DNA of 64,000 bases. It comes from Bacillus crepusculi (lineage in GTDB: Bacteria > Bacillota > Bacilli > Bacillales > Bacillaceae). Numbering within the stretch: position 1 is the first letter of the stretch; each line of letters begins with the position of its first letter. Below the pieces are notes generated by a model. The model had not been told where the DNA came from. It did not search any database and saw only the letters and a list, made by a program, of their open reading frames with translations. Location: positions 124,001 to 188,000 of the forward strand of contig NZ_JACXXE010000006.1 of assembly GCF_014764715.1 (NCBI RefSeq), in the 5' to 3' direction. Below, in pieces: positions 1 to 7,384 of this stretch. A program made the translations under genes and the position numbers.

Positions 1-255
1 ACTCATGCCCTAGCGGTTTCCTTTAGTCAGGATCACATAACGGTTAATAGCATTTCCCCTGGATGGATTGAAACGAAGGATGAGAAAAGTCTTCGAGAGA
101 TCGACCATCAGCAGCATCTTTCCAATCGAGTCGGCACGCCAAAGGATATTGCGCAAGCTTGTTTTTATTTAACAGATGAAGACAATCAATTTGTGACGGG
201 AACAGATTTAGTCGTTGATGGCGGCATGACCAAAAAGATGATCTATGCGGATTAA
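1..255 (+). CDS. SDR family oxidoreductase, C-terminal end (partial)
   Basis: The window opens inside this gene; only the last 84 codons are present. The reading frame from base 1 shows the typical end of a classical short-chain dehydrogenase: the strand N-S-I-S-P-G-W-I-E-T after the Rossmann core, a P-x-D-I-A helix, and the terminal F-V-T-G-T-D-L-V-V-D-G-G-M that closes the tetramer interface. The nucleotide-binding and catalytic YxxxK regions lie upstream, so the substrate cannot be inferred. A sigma-A promoter for the next transcription unit starts 14 bases after the stop. Confidence 0.85.
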   Translation, partial: THALAVSFSQDHITVNSISPGWIETKDEKSLREIDHQQHLSNRVGTPKDIAQACFYLTDEDNQFVTGTDLVVDGGMTKKMIYAD

Positions 256-268
256 CATGAAAAAAATA

Positions 269-297
269 TTGACGCTTTGATCAAGGCGAAGTACAAT
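269..297 (+). promoter_or_regulatory. Sigma-A promoter of the T-box/MFS unit
   Basis: TTGACG at 269-274 and TACAAT at 292-297 are separated by 17 bases, a near-consensus housekeeping promoter. It lies just upstream of the T-box leader and has no other gene to serve. Confidence 0.8.
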
Positions 298-339
298 ATG
301 TAACAATTCAGCTGAAGATCGTATAAAAAGGAAAAGCGC

Positions 340-602
340 AAATAGAGAAGAGTACATAATGGCTGCCTCATACAGAGAACTCCGTTGAGCTGAGAAGGAG
401 CTGGGAAGCATTATGGAACCAAGCCTCTTAGCTCTGTACCGGATTCCTACCGGATGGTGGTGCAGCGACATTCTCCCGTTATAGAGAAGGGTTAATGATG
501 ACCTGATAAGGTTCATCTGGCAACAGGTGAATGAACTGAGGTGGCAACGCGGAATGAATCCCGCCCTCAAGACAGAAATGTCTTGGGGGCGGGATTTTTT
601 TA
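340..602 (+). promoter_or_regulatory. T-box riboswitch controlling an MFS transporter
   Basis: The leader has T-box architecture. Stem I carries AGTA at 351-354 opposite GAAC at 416-419, joined by a perfect 7-bp helix (355-361 with 409-415). The T-box motif is GAGGTGGCAACGCGG at 538-552, and an intrinsic terminator follows at 558-602. The antiterminator bulge reads TGGC, so the base facing tRNA position 73 is C, which predicts a tRNA with G73. With the usual spacing after GAAC the specifier is CAA (Gln, 420-422). A shifted register would give AGC (Ser, 422-424). A73 tRNAs such as Pro and Leu are disfavoured. Uncharged tRNA binding should permit read-through into the MFS gene. Confidence 0.88.
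558..602 (+). terminator. T-box intrinsic terminator
   Basis: A long GC-rich stem (TCCCGCC...GGCGGGA, with an inner AAGACA/TGTCTT helix around GAAA) is followed by seven T. It overlaps the 3' part of the antiterminator, as expected for a T-box switch. Confidence 0.9.
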
Positions 603-626
603 TGACAAATAATTGGGGGGACAACG

Positions 627-1847
627 ATGAAAAAACATTGGCGGGATATGAGTATGTTGCTTGGAGCCATCGGGATCGCGAACTTGGGAGAATGGATTTA
701 TATGATTGCCCTCCATCTGCTCATTTTTCAGGAAACGGGCTCTGTGCTTGCTGTAACAGCTGTCTATATGATCAGGCCAGCTGCTGCTCTTTTGACAAAT
801 AGCTGGTCTGGCAGTTTGATTGACAGGCTCAATCAGCGGAATGTGATGATCAGTCTAGATATATGCCGGGCTTTTTTGATTGCATGTGTGCCCGTCGCCT
901 TATTTTCAGGACACCTGCTGATCGTATATGTCACGGTGTTTCTCATTCATATGGCACAAGCGATGTTTCATCCAGCGTCGATGGTGTATATGACAGAGCT
1001 GATACCGGCGGATAACCGCAAGCGGTTTAATGCCATTCGATCTTTATTACAATCGGGTGGATTTTTACTAGGACCTGCAGTAGCGGGGCTTCTATTTCTA
1101 ATCGGTACACCTGTCTTTTCAATTTATGTAAATGCGATCTGTCTTTTAATATCTGCTTTTTTAACGATGTGTTTACCGAATTTGTCAAAATCAGACGATG
1201 GGAAAAAGGACTTTTCTCTTTCAATATTAAAGGAGGATGTGAAGCTTGTTCTTCGATTTAGTATGACGTCAAGCCAAGTGATGACGGTGTATTTGTTATT
1301 TATTGCTGCCATGACAGTTCTGCCTACTGCCATTGATTCGCTTGAAACAGCCTTTGCAAAAGAAGTACTGATGCTAACCAATACAGAATATGGTCTTCTT
1401 GTCAGTATAGCTGGAGCGGGGATCATCGCAGGTGCCTGTCTCAATTCGGTCATTGTCGAGAGGCTGCCTGTTTCTATCATGCTTGGGGGCGGTAGTTTGT
1501 TTGTGGCTTGTGGCTATCTGATCTATGCTTTTTCTAGTACATTATTGGTAGCGGCTGTGGGCTTTTTTGTTCTAGCATTCTTTTTAGCATTTGCCAACAC
1601 AGGTTTTATGACATTCTATCAAACGAACATCCCGGTAGAGGTCATGGGGAGGGTAGCGAGCTTTTATGCTTTATGTGAAGCCATTCTGACGATTGGCATG
1701 ACAGCTATCTCTGGCGGACTGGCACATGTTTTATCTATACGAGCTTCTGTCATCACCGGGTGTATATGTATGCTTCTTGTCTGTCTGTTGCTATGTTTTG
1801 TCATTTTTCGTCCATTGACTGTCAAAAAGATAGTGCATCTTACTTAG
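627..1847 (+). CDS. MFS transporter under T-box control
   Basis: The 406-residue hydrophobic protein has the length and about 12 membrane spans of a major facilitator. The loop between TM2 and TM3 reads G-S-L-I-D-R-L-N-Q-R, a variant of the MFS A motif. It resembles the MFS_3 drug/metabolite efflux group (YvqJ-like) more than sugar porters. The start ATG follows a GGGGGG stretch 7-12 bases upstream. It is the first gene after the T-box leader, so its expression should respond to starvation for one amino acid. It may therefore import that amino acid or a peptide, or export a related compound. The substrate is not visible from sequence. The gene ends 70 bases before bdhA with no terminator in between. 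Confidence 0.85.
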   Translation: MKKHWRDMSMLLGAIGIANLGEWIYMIALHLLIFQETGSVLAVTAVYMIRPAAALLTNSWSGSLIDRLNQRNVMISLDICRAFLIACVPVALFSGHLLIVYVTVFLIHMAQAMFHPASMVYMTELIPADNRKRFNAIRSLLQSGGFLLGPAVAGLLFLIGTPVFSIYVNAICLLISAFLTMCLPNLSKSDDGKKDFSLSILKEDVKLVLRFSMTSSQVMTVYLLFIAAMTVLPTAIDSLETAFAKEVLMLTNTEYGLLVSIAGAGIIAGACLNSVIVERLPVSIMLGGGSLFVACGYLIYAFSSTLLVAAVGFFVLAFFLAFANTGFMTFYQTNIPVEVMGRVASFYALCEAILTIGMTAISGGLAHVLSIRASVITGCICMLLVCLLLCFVIFRPLTVKKIVHLT

Positions 1848-1917
1848 AAAATTAAAAAAATTATGTTATCATTATTTAAGTAAGTTAATTAAATTGATGA
1901 GAAAAGGAGTCTTACAA

Positions 1918-2958
1918 ATGAAAGCACTACGCTGGCACGATCAAAAGGACATTCGACTAGAGGAAATTGACGAACCAACAGTTGCTCCAGGAAAAGTGAA
2001 ACTAAAAGTAAAATGGTGCGGCATTTGTGGTAGTGATTTACATGAATATCTAGGAGGACCTATCTTCATTCCAGTGAATGAGCCTCATCCACTGACAAAA
2101 GAAAAGGCACCTGTTACACTAGGACATGAATTTTCTGGTGAGGTTGTTGAGGTAGGAGAAGGCGTGAGCAATTATAAAGTAGGCGATCGAGTGGTTGTAG
2201 AACCAATTTTTGCGACTCACGGGCATCAAGGTGCTTATAACTTAGATGAAAACATGGGCTTTTTAGGACTTGCTGGAGGCGGCGGTGGCTTCTCTGAATA
2301 TGTATCAGTTGATGAAGAATTACTTCATTTATTACCAGACGAAATATCATATGAGCAAGGCGCGCTTGTAGAGCCTTCTGCAGTAGCTTTATATGCAGTT
2401 CGTTCTAGTAAAGTACAAGCTGGAGATACAGCGGCTGTATTTGGCTGCGGACCAATTGGCTTACTTGTCATTGAAGCGTTAAAAGCAGCTGGTGCTACAG
2501 ATATTTATGCAGTTGAATTATCAAAAGAACGCCAAGAAAAAGCAAAAGAGCTTGGAGCTATCATTGTTGATCCTTCTCAGTATGAAGATGTTGTTCAAGA
2601 AATCGCACGCCGTACAAACGGCGGGGTCGATGTTTCTTTTGAAGTGACAGGTGTACCTGTTGTATTGAAGCAAGCAATCCAATCAACTAGAATTTCAGGC
2701 GAAACAGTCATTGTGAGTATTTGGGAAAAAGGCGCAGAAATCCTGCCGAATGACATTGTCATTAAAGAACGTACAGTCAAAGGAATTATCGGCTATAGAG
2801 ATGTATTCCCATCTGTATTAAACTTAATGAGAAAAGGCTATTTCTCCGCAGAAACACTCGTCACGAAAAAAATCAAGCTGGACGATGTGATCGAGGATGG
2901 CTTCCACGCTTTAATCAATGAAAAAGATCAAGTGAAAATTTTAGTCAGTGCTGAATAG
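1918..2958 (+). CDS. bdhA: (R,R)-2,3-butanediol dehydrogenase
   Basis: A 346-residue zinc-dependent medium-chain dehydrogenase that interconverts acetoin and 2,3-butanediol with NAD(H) in overflow metabolism. The N-terminal GroES-like domain has the catalytic zinc motif C-G-I-C-G-S-D-L-H, then G-H-E-F-S-G-E, and an acidic E-P near residue 150. The Rossmann domain begins at G-C-G-P-I-G. Compared with structural-zinc ADHs it carries the insertion A-T-H-G-H-Q-G-A-Y-N typical of BdhA (YdjL in B. subtilis). The chosen ATG follows AAAGGAG at 1902-1908. An in-frame ATG at 1894 is upstream of this site and is rejected. The gene ends in a strong terminator. Confidence 0.93.
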   Translation: MKALRWHDQKDIRLEEIDEPTVAPGKVKLKVKWCGICGSDLHEYLGGPIFIPVNEPHPLTKEKAPVTLGHEFSGEVVEVGEGVSNYKVGDRVVVEPIFATHGHQGAYNLDENMGFLGLAGGGGGFSEYVSVDEELLHLLPDEISYEQGALVEPSAVALYAVRSSKVQAGDTAAVFGCGPIGLLVIEALKAAGATDIYAVELSKERQEKAKELGAIIVDPSQYEDVVQEIARRTNGGVDVSFEVTGVPVVLKQAIQSTRISGETVIVSIWEKGAEILPNDIVIKERTVKGIIGYRDVFPSVLNLMRKGYFSAETLVTKKIKLDDVIEDGFHALINEKDQVKILVSAE

Positions 2959-2967
2959 TAAGACAGC

Positions 2968-3004
2968 AAAGGGAATGGCATAAGCAGCCATTCCCTTTTT
3001 TTTT
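2968..3004 (+). terminator. Terminator after bdhA
   Basis: GGGAATGGC pairs with GCCATTCCC across a short loop and is followed by ten T, 13 bases after the bdhA stop. Confidence 0.92.
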
Positions 3005-3097
3005 TGCGTTTGGTGTGATGCCTGGTCATCTTCATAACGAGGGCTGCGATTGAATAGTGATAAGTGAAAAGATGTTTGTAAATAAGGAGATGACATC

Positions 3098-3928
3098 ATG
3101 TTTTATCACATCAAAGAACTGCAATATGAAGCAAAGCCTTCTAAGCCTGATCCGCTTTATGCGAAAAAATTGCAAGAGGTATTAGGCGGTCAATATGGAG
3201 AGATCAGCGTCATGATGCAATATTTATTTCAAGGCTTTAATTGCCGAGCGGATCAAAAATATAGGGACTTATTATTTGACATTGGAACAGAGGAAATCGG
3301 TCATGTTGAAATGCTGGCGACGATGATCGCACGTTTACTTGATAAAGCGCCAGTAAAAGAACAAGAAGAGGCATATCAAAGCGATCCAGCACTTGCAGCT
3401 GTCATGGGCGGGATGAACCCTCAGCATGCAATCGTTGCAGGTTTAGGAGCGATGGCAGCAGATAGTCAAGGATATCCGTGGAATGCGAAGTACATCATTT
3501 CAAGCGGAAATTTAATGGCTGATTTTCGGGCAAATTTGAATGCAGAATCACAAGGCCGACTTCAGGTGACAAGGCTTTATGAAATGACCGATGATCGCGG
3601 CGTAAAGGATATGCTTTCCTTTCTGATTGCTCGTGATACATATCATCAAAATATGTGGCTTGCGGCAATTAAGGAATTAGAGGAACGAGAAGGAGATGTC
3701 GTCGTCCCAACCACCTTCCCGCGTTCACTGGAAAAACAGCAAGTATCCTATGATTTGTTTAATTTCTCAAGAGGGGAAGAAAGCAAGGAAGGTAGATGGG
3801 CGCATGGCCGAAGCATGGATGGAAAAGGGGAGTTCAGATATATTTCTGCACCTGTCGTGTTCGGCTCTGCACCAAAACTAAAACCGGCACCAAAAGAAAT
3901 GTTTAACACGCCAAAAAAGGGTGAATAA
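3098..3928 (+). CDS. ydbD: Manganese catalase (YdbD-like)
   Basis: A 276-residue ferritin-fold protein of the dimanganese catalase family, which disproportionates hydrogen peroxide in the cytosol. The metal-ligand helices are visible: G-E-I-S-V-M-M-Q near residue 35, T-E-E-I-G-H-V-E-M-L near 67, and later R-D-T-Y-H-Q-N-M-W. The start A-T-G follows AAGGAG. The length matches general-stress manganese catalases such as B. subtilis YdbD rather than the shorter spore coat protein CotJC. It is a single-gene unit with its own terminator. No convincing sigma-B promoter was recognised upstream. Confidence 0.9.
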   Translation: MFYHIKELQYEAKPSKPDPLYAKKLQEVLGGQYGEISVMMQYLFQGFNCRADQKYRDLLFDIGTEEIGHVEMLATMIARLLDKAPVKEQEEAYQSDPALAAVMGGMNPQHAIVAGLGAMAADSQGYPWNAKYIISSGNLMADFRANLNAESQGRLQVTRLYEMTDDRGVKDMLSFLIARDTYHQNMWLAAIKELEEREGDVVVPTTFPRSLEKQQVSYDLFNFSRGEESKEGRWAHGRSMDGKGEFRYISAPVVFGSAPKLKPAPKEMFNTPKKGE

Positions 3929-3934
3929 ATAGAT

Positions 3935-3976
3935 AAAAAAAGCCGATCAGGTTTTAAGCCTGATCGGCTTTTTTTA
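3935..3976 (+). terminator. Terminator after manganese catalase
   Basis: AGCCGATCAGG and CCTGATCGGCT form an 11-bp perfect stem with A-rich and T-rich flanks, so it can act on both strands. Confidence 0.92.
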
Positions 3977-4238
3977 ACGTCCGAGAGATCTACCATACAC
4001 GCTCACTCGTTTCTCTAACAATGCAAAAGCTAGTTCAAAGAAAATGCTAAGCAGCCAATAGATTAAAGCAGATACGAGAGATCCCCATGATTTCCAGTAA
4101 ACCAATTGTAAACGCAAGGGATGTGGCTTTTAGTGGCAGGCTGAGGTCATGAAGACGACGGTGAACGAAGAAACCATATCTAGGTGAAAGTTCAAACCGA
4201 AAGTGCCGTTCATATTGATCAGAAAGTTCCTTTGACAT
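3974..4238 (-). pseudogene. Remnant of an amino-acid ABC transporter permease
   Basis: On the minus strand one frame reads L-P-L-K-A-T-S-L-A-F-T-I-G, the hallmark loop of His/Glu/Gln/Cys-type ABC permeases. Another frame then gives S-A-L-I-Y-W-L-L-S-I-F-F-E and ends A-L-L-E-K-R-V-S-V-Y-G-R, the usual C-terminus of TcyL/TcyM-like subunits. The two parts are out of frame. The stretch that normally joins them (about 15 residues) is missing, and the N-terminal two thirds are gone. No binding protein or ATPase gene remains beside it. It is a decayed leftover, not an active gene. Confidence 0.72.
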
Positions 4239-4358
4239 ATGTACTTAATATTGATAAAATTTAACACATTAAATCCTATAAGTAAAGTGTGTTTTATTCG
4301 TTCTGATTGGAAAAATTATCTATCATAGATTGCGAGAAACAGAGGAGTTGGAAACGTT

Positions 4359-5528
4359 TTGTCTAAAGCATTATTTGTCGATACAGATTTTCAAAAAACA
4401 TGGCTCCATCAATTAGAGTCTCTTCGTGAAACGATTGAACAATCCGCAAAAGAACATGACGAAGGCGCTTATTTTCCTAAAAAGAATATCGAATCATTAG
4501 TAGACATGGGCTATACAGCTTTGTCTCTGCCTGTTGAATATGGAGGCGGAGGCCAATCTGTGACGGATATGGTTCTCTTTCAAGAGACGCTCGGTAGCAT
4601 GGATGGAGCGACTGCCTTATCGATCGGCTGGCATCAAGGGGTTGTAGGCGAAATTTATGAAAAGAAACTATGGAGTGAAAAGCAGCTACAATTTTTTGCT
4701 GAAGAAGTGAAAAAGGGCGCTCTTGTCAACCGGGCCGTGAGCGAGGCGCAAACAGGCAGTCCAACAAGAGGGGGGAAGCCTGGGACAACCGCGACTAGAT
4801 CAGGTGATCATTGGGTGATCAATGGACGTAAAATTTTCACCACGATGTCCCCGGCGCTCACATATTTTTTAGTTGGCGTATGGATCGAAGAAAAAGAAGC
4901 GCTCGGCTTCTTTTTAATTCATCGTGAGACAAAAGGAGTTTCTATAGAAGAAACGTGGGATGTTGTCGGCATGAGAGGAACAGAAAGCCATGATTTAATC
5001 TTAGATCAGGTGGTGGTCTCAGATGACATGCTTGTTGAAGTGCAAAATGGACCTCGGGGCGGTACGTTAAACCCTTGGATCGCACATATTCCGTCCTGCT
5101 ATTTAGGAATTGCACAAGCGGCAAGAGACTATGCCGTTCAGTATGCCATCACCCATTCACCGAACAGTATCAGCGGGACAATTAGTGAGCTACCAAATGT
5201 CCAAACGCTTATTGGCGAAATCGACTTGTTATTAAAGCAAGCACGTCACGTCATCTATTCAACGACTAAATTGTATGAGCAGCCAGAAAAAAGAGAGCTG
5301 TTAACCAATGAATTTGGCGCTGTAAAGCATACAGTTGTCAATCATAGTCTGCAAATTGTCGATAAAGCGATGCGGTTAGTCGGCGCCAAAAGCTTAAGCC
5401 TTGGCTGCCCGCTACAACGTTATTATCGTGATGTTCGTGCTGGGCTCCATAACCCGCCAATGGATGATATGACAATTTCGAAAATGGCAAAGCAGGCGAT
5501 TGAAGAGAAAAAATCGAACATACAATAA
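4359..5528 (+). CDS. ydbM: Acyl-CoA dehydrogenase family protein (YdbM-like)
   Basis: A 389-residue flavoprotein with the acyl-CoA dehydrogenase layout: an N-terminal helical domain with Y-T-A-L-S-L-P-V-E-Y-G-G-G-G, a middle beta-barrel with the FAD/substrate loop S-E-A-Q-T-G-S-P and the stretch G-D-H-W-V-I-N-G-R-K-I-F-T, and a C-terminal helical bundle. It should oxidise an acyl-CoA or a similar thioester. The native substrate is unknown, as for B. subtilis YdbM. The start is TTG at 4359, placed by AGAGGAG at 4341. It is monocistronic and ends in a terminator. Confidence 0.85.
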   Translation: MSKALFVDTDFQKTWLHQLESLRETIEQSAKEHDEGAYFPKKNIESLVDMGYTALSLPVEYGGGGQSVTDMVLFQETLGSMDGATALSIGWHQGVVGEIYEKKLWSEKQLQFFAEEVKKGALVNRAVSEAQTGSPTRGGKPGTTATRSGDHWVINGRKIFTTMSPALTYFLVGVWIEEKEALGFFLIHRETKGVSIEETWDVVGMRGTESHDLILDQVVVSDDMLVEVQNGPRGGTLNPWIAHIPSCYLGIAQAARDYAVQYAITHSPNSISGTISELPNVQTLIGEIDLLLKQARHVIYSTTKLYEQPEKRELLTNEFGAVKHTVVNHSLQIVDKAMRLVGAKSLSLGCPLQRYYRDVRAGLHNPPMDDMTISKMAKQAIEEKKSNIQ

Positions 5529-5533
5529 ACAAG

Positions 5534-5560
5534 AAAGCCGGATAAATTCGGCTTTTTTTG
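5534..5560 (+). terminator. Terminator after ydbM-like gene
   Basis: AAGCCG and CGGCTT flank a short loop, followed by seven T, directly after the ydbM stop codon. Confidence 0.88.
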
Positions 5561-5605
5561 TTGGAAAAAAGAGGACAAGTGGCTCTTATTTCTCATCAGG
5601 CAGCA

Positions 5606-5614
5606 TGCTACAAT
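5606..5614 (+). promoter_or_regulatory. Extended -10 promoter of the beta-lactamase gene
   Basis: TGCTACAAT is an extended -10 element (TG-N-TACAAT) 33 bases before the TTG start. No good -35 hexamer lies at the right distance, which is tolerated by extended -10 promoters. Confidence 0.55.
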
Positions 5615-5646
5615 CGATAGCAATCATGAGAAGAGGTGCGATAGTT

Positions 5647-6435
5647 TTGAAGAAAAAGCATATGAAATGGCTGTTTTCAGGCATCATGCTTGTGGCACTT
5701 TGTATAAGCCATCCTTCATCAAGTGAGGGAACAACACCAGCATGGTCAGTAGATGAATTGATGAAAGGCCGGGAAGGCACATTTGTGATTCAAGAAGTAA
5801 AAGAAAAGTCGCCTTGGGTGTATAACAAAAAAAGAGCGAACGAACGCTTTGCACCTCAATCGACCTTTAAGGTGGCAAATGCCTTAATCGGACTTCAAAC
5901 AGGCGCAGTGAGAGATGAATACGATATCAAATATTGGGACGGAGTGAAAAGAGAAATTGACCGCTGGAATAGGGATCATACACTCGGTTCCGGCATGAGA
6001 GATTCAGTCGTCTGGTACTATCAAGCCATGGCGCGTGACATCGGGGAAGAACGCATGACTCATTGGGTGAAAGCCATTCATTATGGGAACGAAGACATAT
6101 CAGGCGGAATCGATCAATTTTGGTTAAGCAGTACGTTACGCATTTCTCCGGTAGAACAAGTTCGTTTCCTGAAACAGCTATATGAAGAAAGCCTCCCATT
6201 TGATCGCTCCGCCATGAAAACTGTCAAACGAATGATGATACAAGAAGAAGAGCAGAATACCACTCTATACGGAAAAACAGGCTCCGGTTCAGGCATCGGG
6301 TGGTACGTAGGATTTATCAAGCATCACAACAAAACCTACATTTTTGCTACAAATATTGAAGGGACCGGAATAGAAGCAAAAGACATCACCTATCGTATAT
6401 TGAAAAAATATCATTTGATTGAAGCATCCGTTTAG
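5647..6435 (+). CDS. bla: Class D (OXA-type) beta-lactamase
   Basis: A secreted serine beta-lactamase of 262 residues. After a signal peptide (basic K-K-K-H-M-K, hydrophobic core, small residues near A-L-C-I-S-H) come the class D landmarks in order: S-T-F-K with the catalytic Ser and carboxylatable Lys, S-V-V, Y-G-N, and K-T-G-S-G. It hydrolyses penicillins outside the membrane. It resembles the chromosomal BPU-type enzymes of B. pumilus and YbxI of B. subtilis. The start is TTG 5647, placed by GAGAAGAGGTG; ATG 5662 is a possible alternative. There are no mobile elements or regulator genes beside it, so it looks intrinsic. Confidence 0.93.
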   Translation: MKKKHMKWLFSGIMLVALCISHPSSSEGTTPAWSVDELMKGREGTFVIQEVKEKSPWVYNKKRANERFAPQSTFKVANALIGLQTGAVRDEYDIKYWDGVKREIDRWNRDHTLGSGMRDSVVWYYQAMARDIGEERMTHWVKAIHYGNEDISGGIDQFWLSSTLRISPVEQVRFLKQLYEESLPFDRSAMKTVKRMMIQEEEQNTTLYGKTGSGSGIGWYVGFIKHHNKTYIFATNIEGTGIEAKDITYRILKKYHLIEASV

Positions 6436-6447
6436 GGTGCTTTTTTA
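6421..6447 (+). terminator. Terminator overlapping the beta-lactamase stop
   Basis: AAGCATCC pairs with GGGTGCTT around the stop codon and runs into six T, so the end of the coding region is part of the hairpin. Confidence 0.8.
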
Positions 6448-6591
6448 TGTGAAAAAGGGTATATATTGATAAGTTGATGATATATGGATTAGTTTGAAAT
6501 AATGGTATATTTATAGGGGAATATTGAAGTGAAATAGAGATAAAAAATCACTTTCTGAAACAACTATTTAGGAGATACAAAAGGTGAAAAT

Positions 6592-6690
6592 TTGAAGAAA
6601 AATAAATTGAACACTTTGATCAAAGAATTTATCGCAGATATCGAAAAAGAATTAACAAAAATCGTACTGAAGATAGTGAAAGAAAATTAA
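6592..6690 (+). CDS. Possible 32-residue peptide, unknown
   Basis: A short frame starts at TTG behind AAGGTGA and encodes a lysine/isoleucine-rich, strongly amphipathic peptide (L-I-K-E-F-I-A-D-I-E-K-E-L). It lies in an AT-rich stretch between the beta-lactamase and the next small gene. It may be a real small protein or the C-terminal end of a decayed gene. Nothing identifies a function. Confidence 0.25.
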   Translation: MKKNKLNTLIKEFIADIEKELTKIVLKIVKEN

Positions 6691-6743
6691 AAATTAAAGT
6701 CTAAATAAGATTATAAAAACATTGATAGAAAGGCGAAAGGTCC

Positions 6744-7091
6744 ATGAACATCAGCCAAGATAAACAATTCTTAATCAATGATTTGAAGAAACGCTATCAA
6801 TACATTTCTCATTCCGCTTATCCAGATGATATCGTTTCTTTTGAAGAGGAAACTGGTATGTGGTCCGAAGATTTTTATGAATTTTTTGCACTTATTGCAG
6901 GCAGCTTAAGTTATGTAATCGATAACAAACGAATACCGAAAAAACAGTTAAACGTGCTGCGTCAGCCATTTGAAGAGCGGTACCCTCAAATCAAATCGTT
7001 TCAACCTATCCTTGAATCGTATCCTTTATTGCATTCCTATGTTCAATATCATGAAGAAACAAGAAAACGTATCATTGCACTTATACAATAA
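6744..7091 (+). CDS. Hypothetical 115-residue protein
   Basis: This is an intact soluble acidic protein with an ATG behind GAAAGGCGAAAGG. It has no signal peptide, membrane segment or recognisable motif. A central W-S-E-D-F-Y-E-F-F-A-L-I-A-G segment is probably helical, and the C-terminus is basic. Its size and setting next to broken small genes are similar to orphan immunity-type genes in Bacillus toxin remnants, but this is only contextual inference. The family was not recognised. Confidence 0.6.
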   Translation: MNISQDKQFLINDLKKRYQYISHSAYPDDIVSFEEETGMWSEDFYEFFALIAGSLSYVIDNKRIPKKQLNVLRQPFEERYPQIKSFQPILESYPLLHSYVQYHEETRKRIIALIQ

Positions 7092-7109
7092 CCTCTTGGA
7101 GGACAAGCT

Positions 7110-7283
7110 ATGGTATGGTTTTTAGATGAAAAAATCTAGAAACAAATTCCCAATTTCGATGGCAACCATCTAAACCAAATCAATGAATTTCAATACTTTA
7201 AAGAGTATAATGAGCATGACGGCTTGATCAATTGGATTGCCCTGCATATCCCATACGAATTTGCGACCCATCAAGCAATCTAA
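7110..7283 (+). pseudogene. Small gene interrupted by an in-frame TAG
   Basis: A good ribosome-binding site (TTGGAGGAC) precedes ATG 7110. The frame runs 58 codons to TAA 7281 but meets TAG at codon 10 (7137). The rest reads like a real soluble protein, with Y-F-K-E-Y-N-E-H-D-G-L-I-N-W-I-A-L-H-I-P-Y. It follows the 115-residue gene by 18 bases and was probably its operon partner. Its function is unknown. Confidence 0.45.
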
Positions 7284-7384
7284 AATTCACCAATGTATCA
7301 TCTGTTCAAATGAAAGGTTAGGATTTAACAGACTAGTCTTTTCTTGAACATTTAGCCTTCTTCATCCCAACACAGAAAGGTGCA

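Noticed and set aside
208-624. Minus-strand 138-codon ORF across the T-box
   Set aside because: It covers a structured RNA leader and promoter, has no ribosome-binding site, and its composition follows the riboswitch stems.
527-802. Plus-strand ORF starting in the T-box
   Set aside because: It begins in the antiterminator and is out of frame with the MFS gene. It is a shadow.
3005-3097. Sigma-B promoter for the manganese catalase
   Set aside because: Sigma-B control is expected from B. subtilis, but no GTTT-N13-15-GGGTAT pair could be read convincingly.
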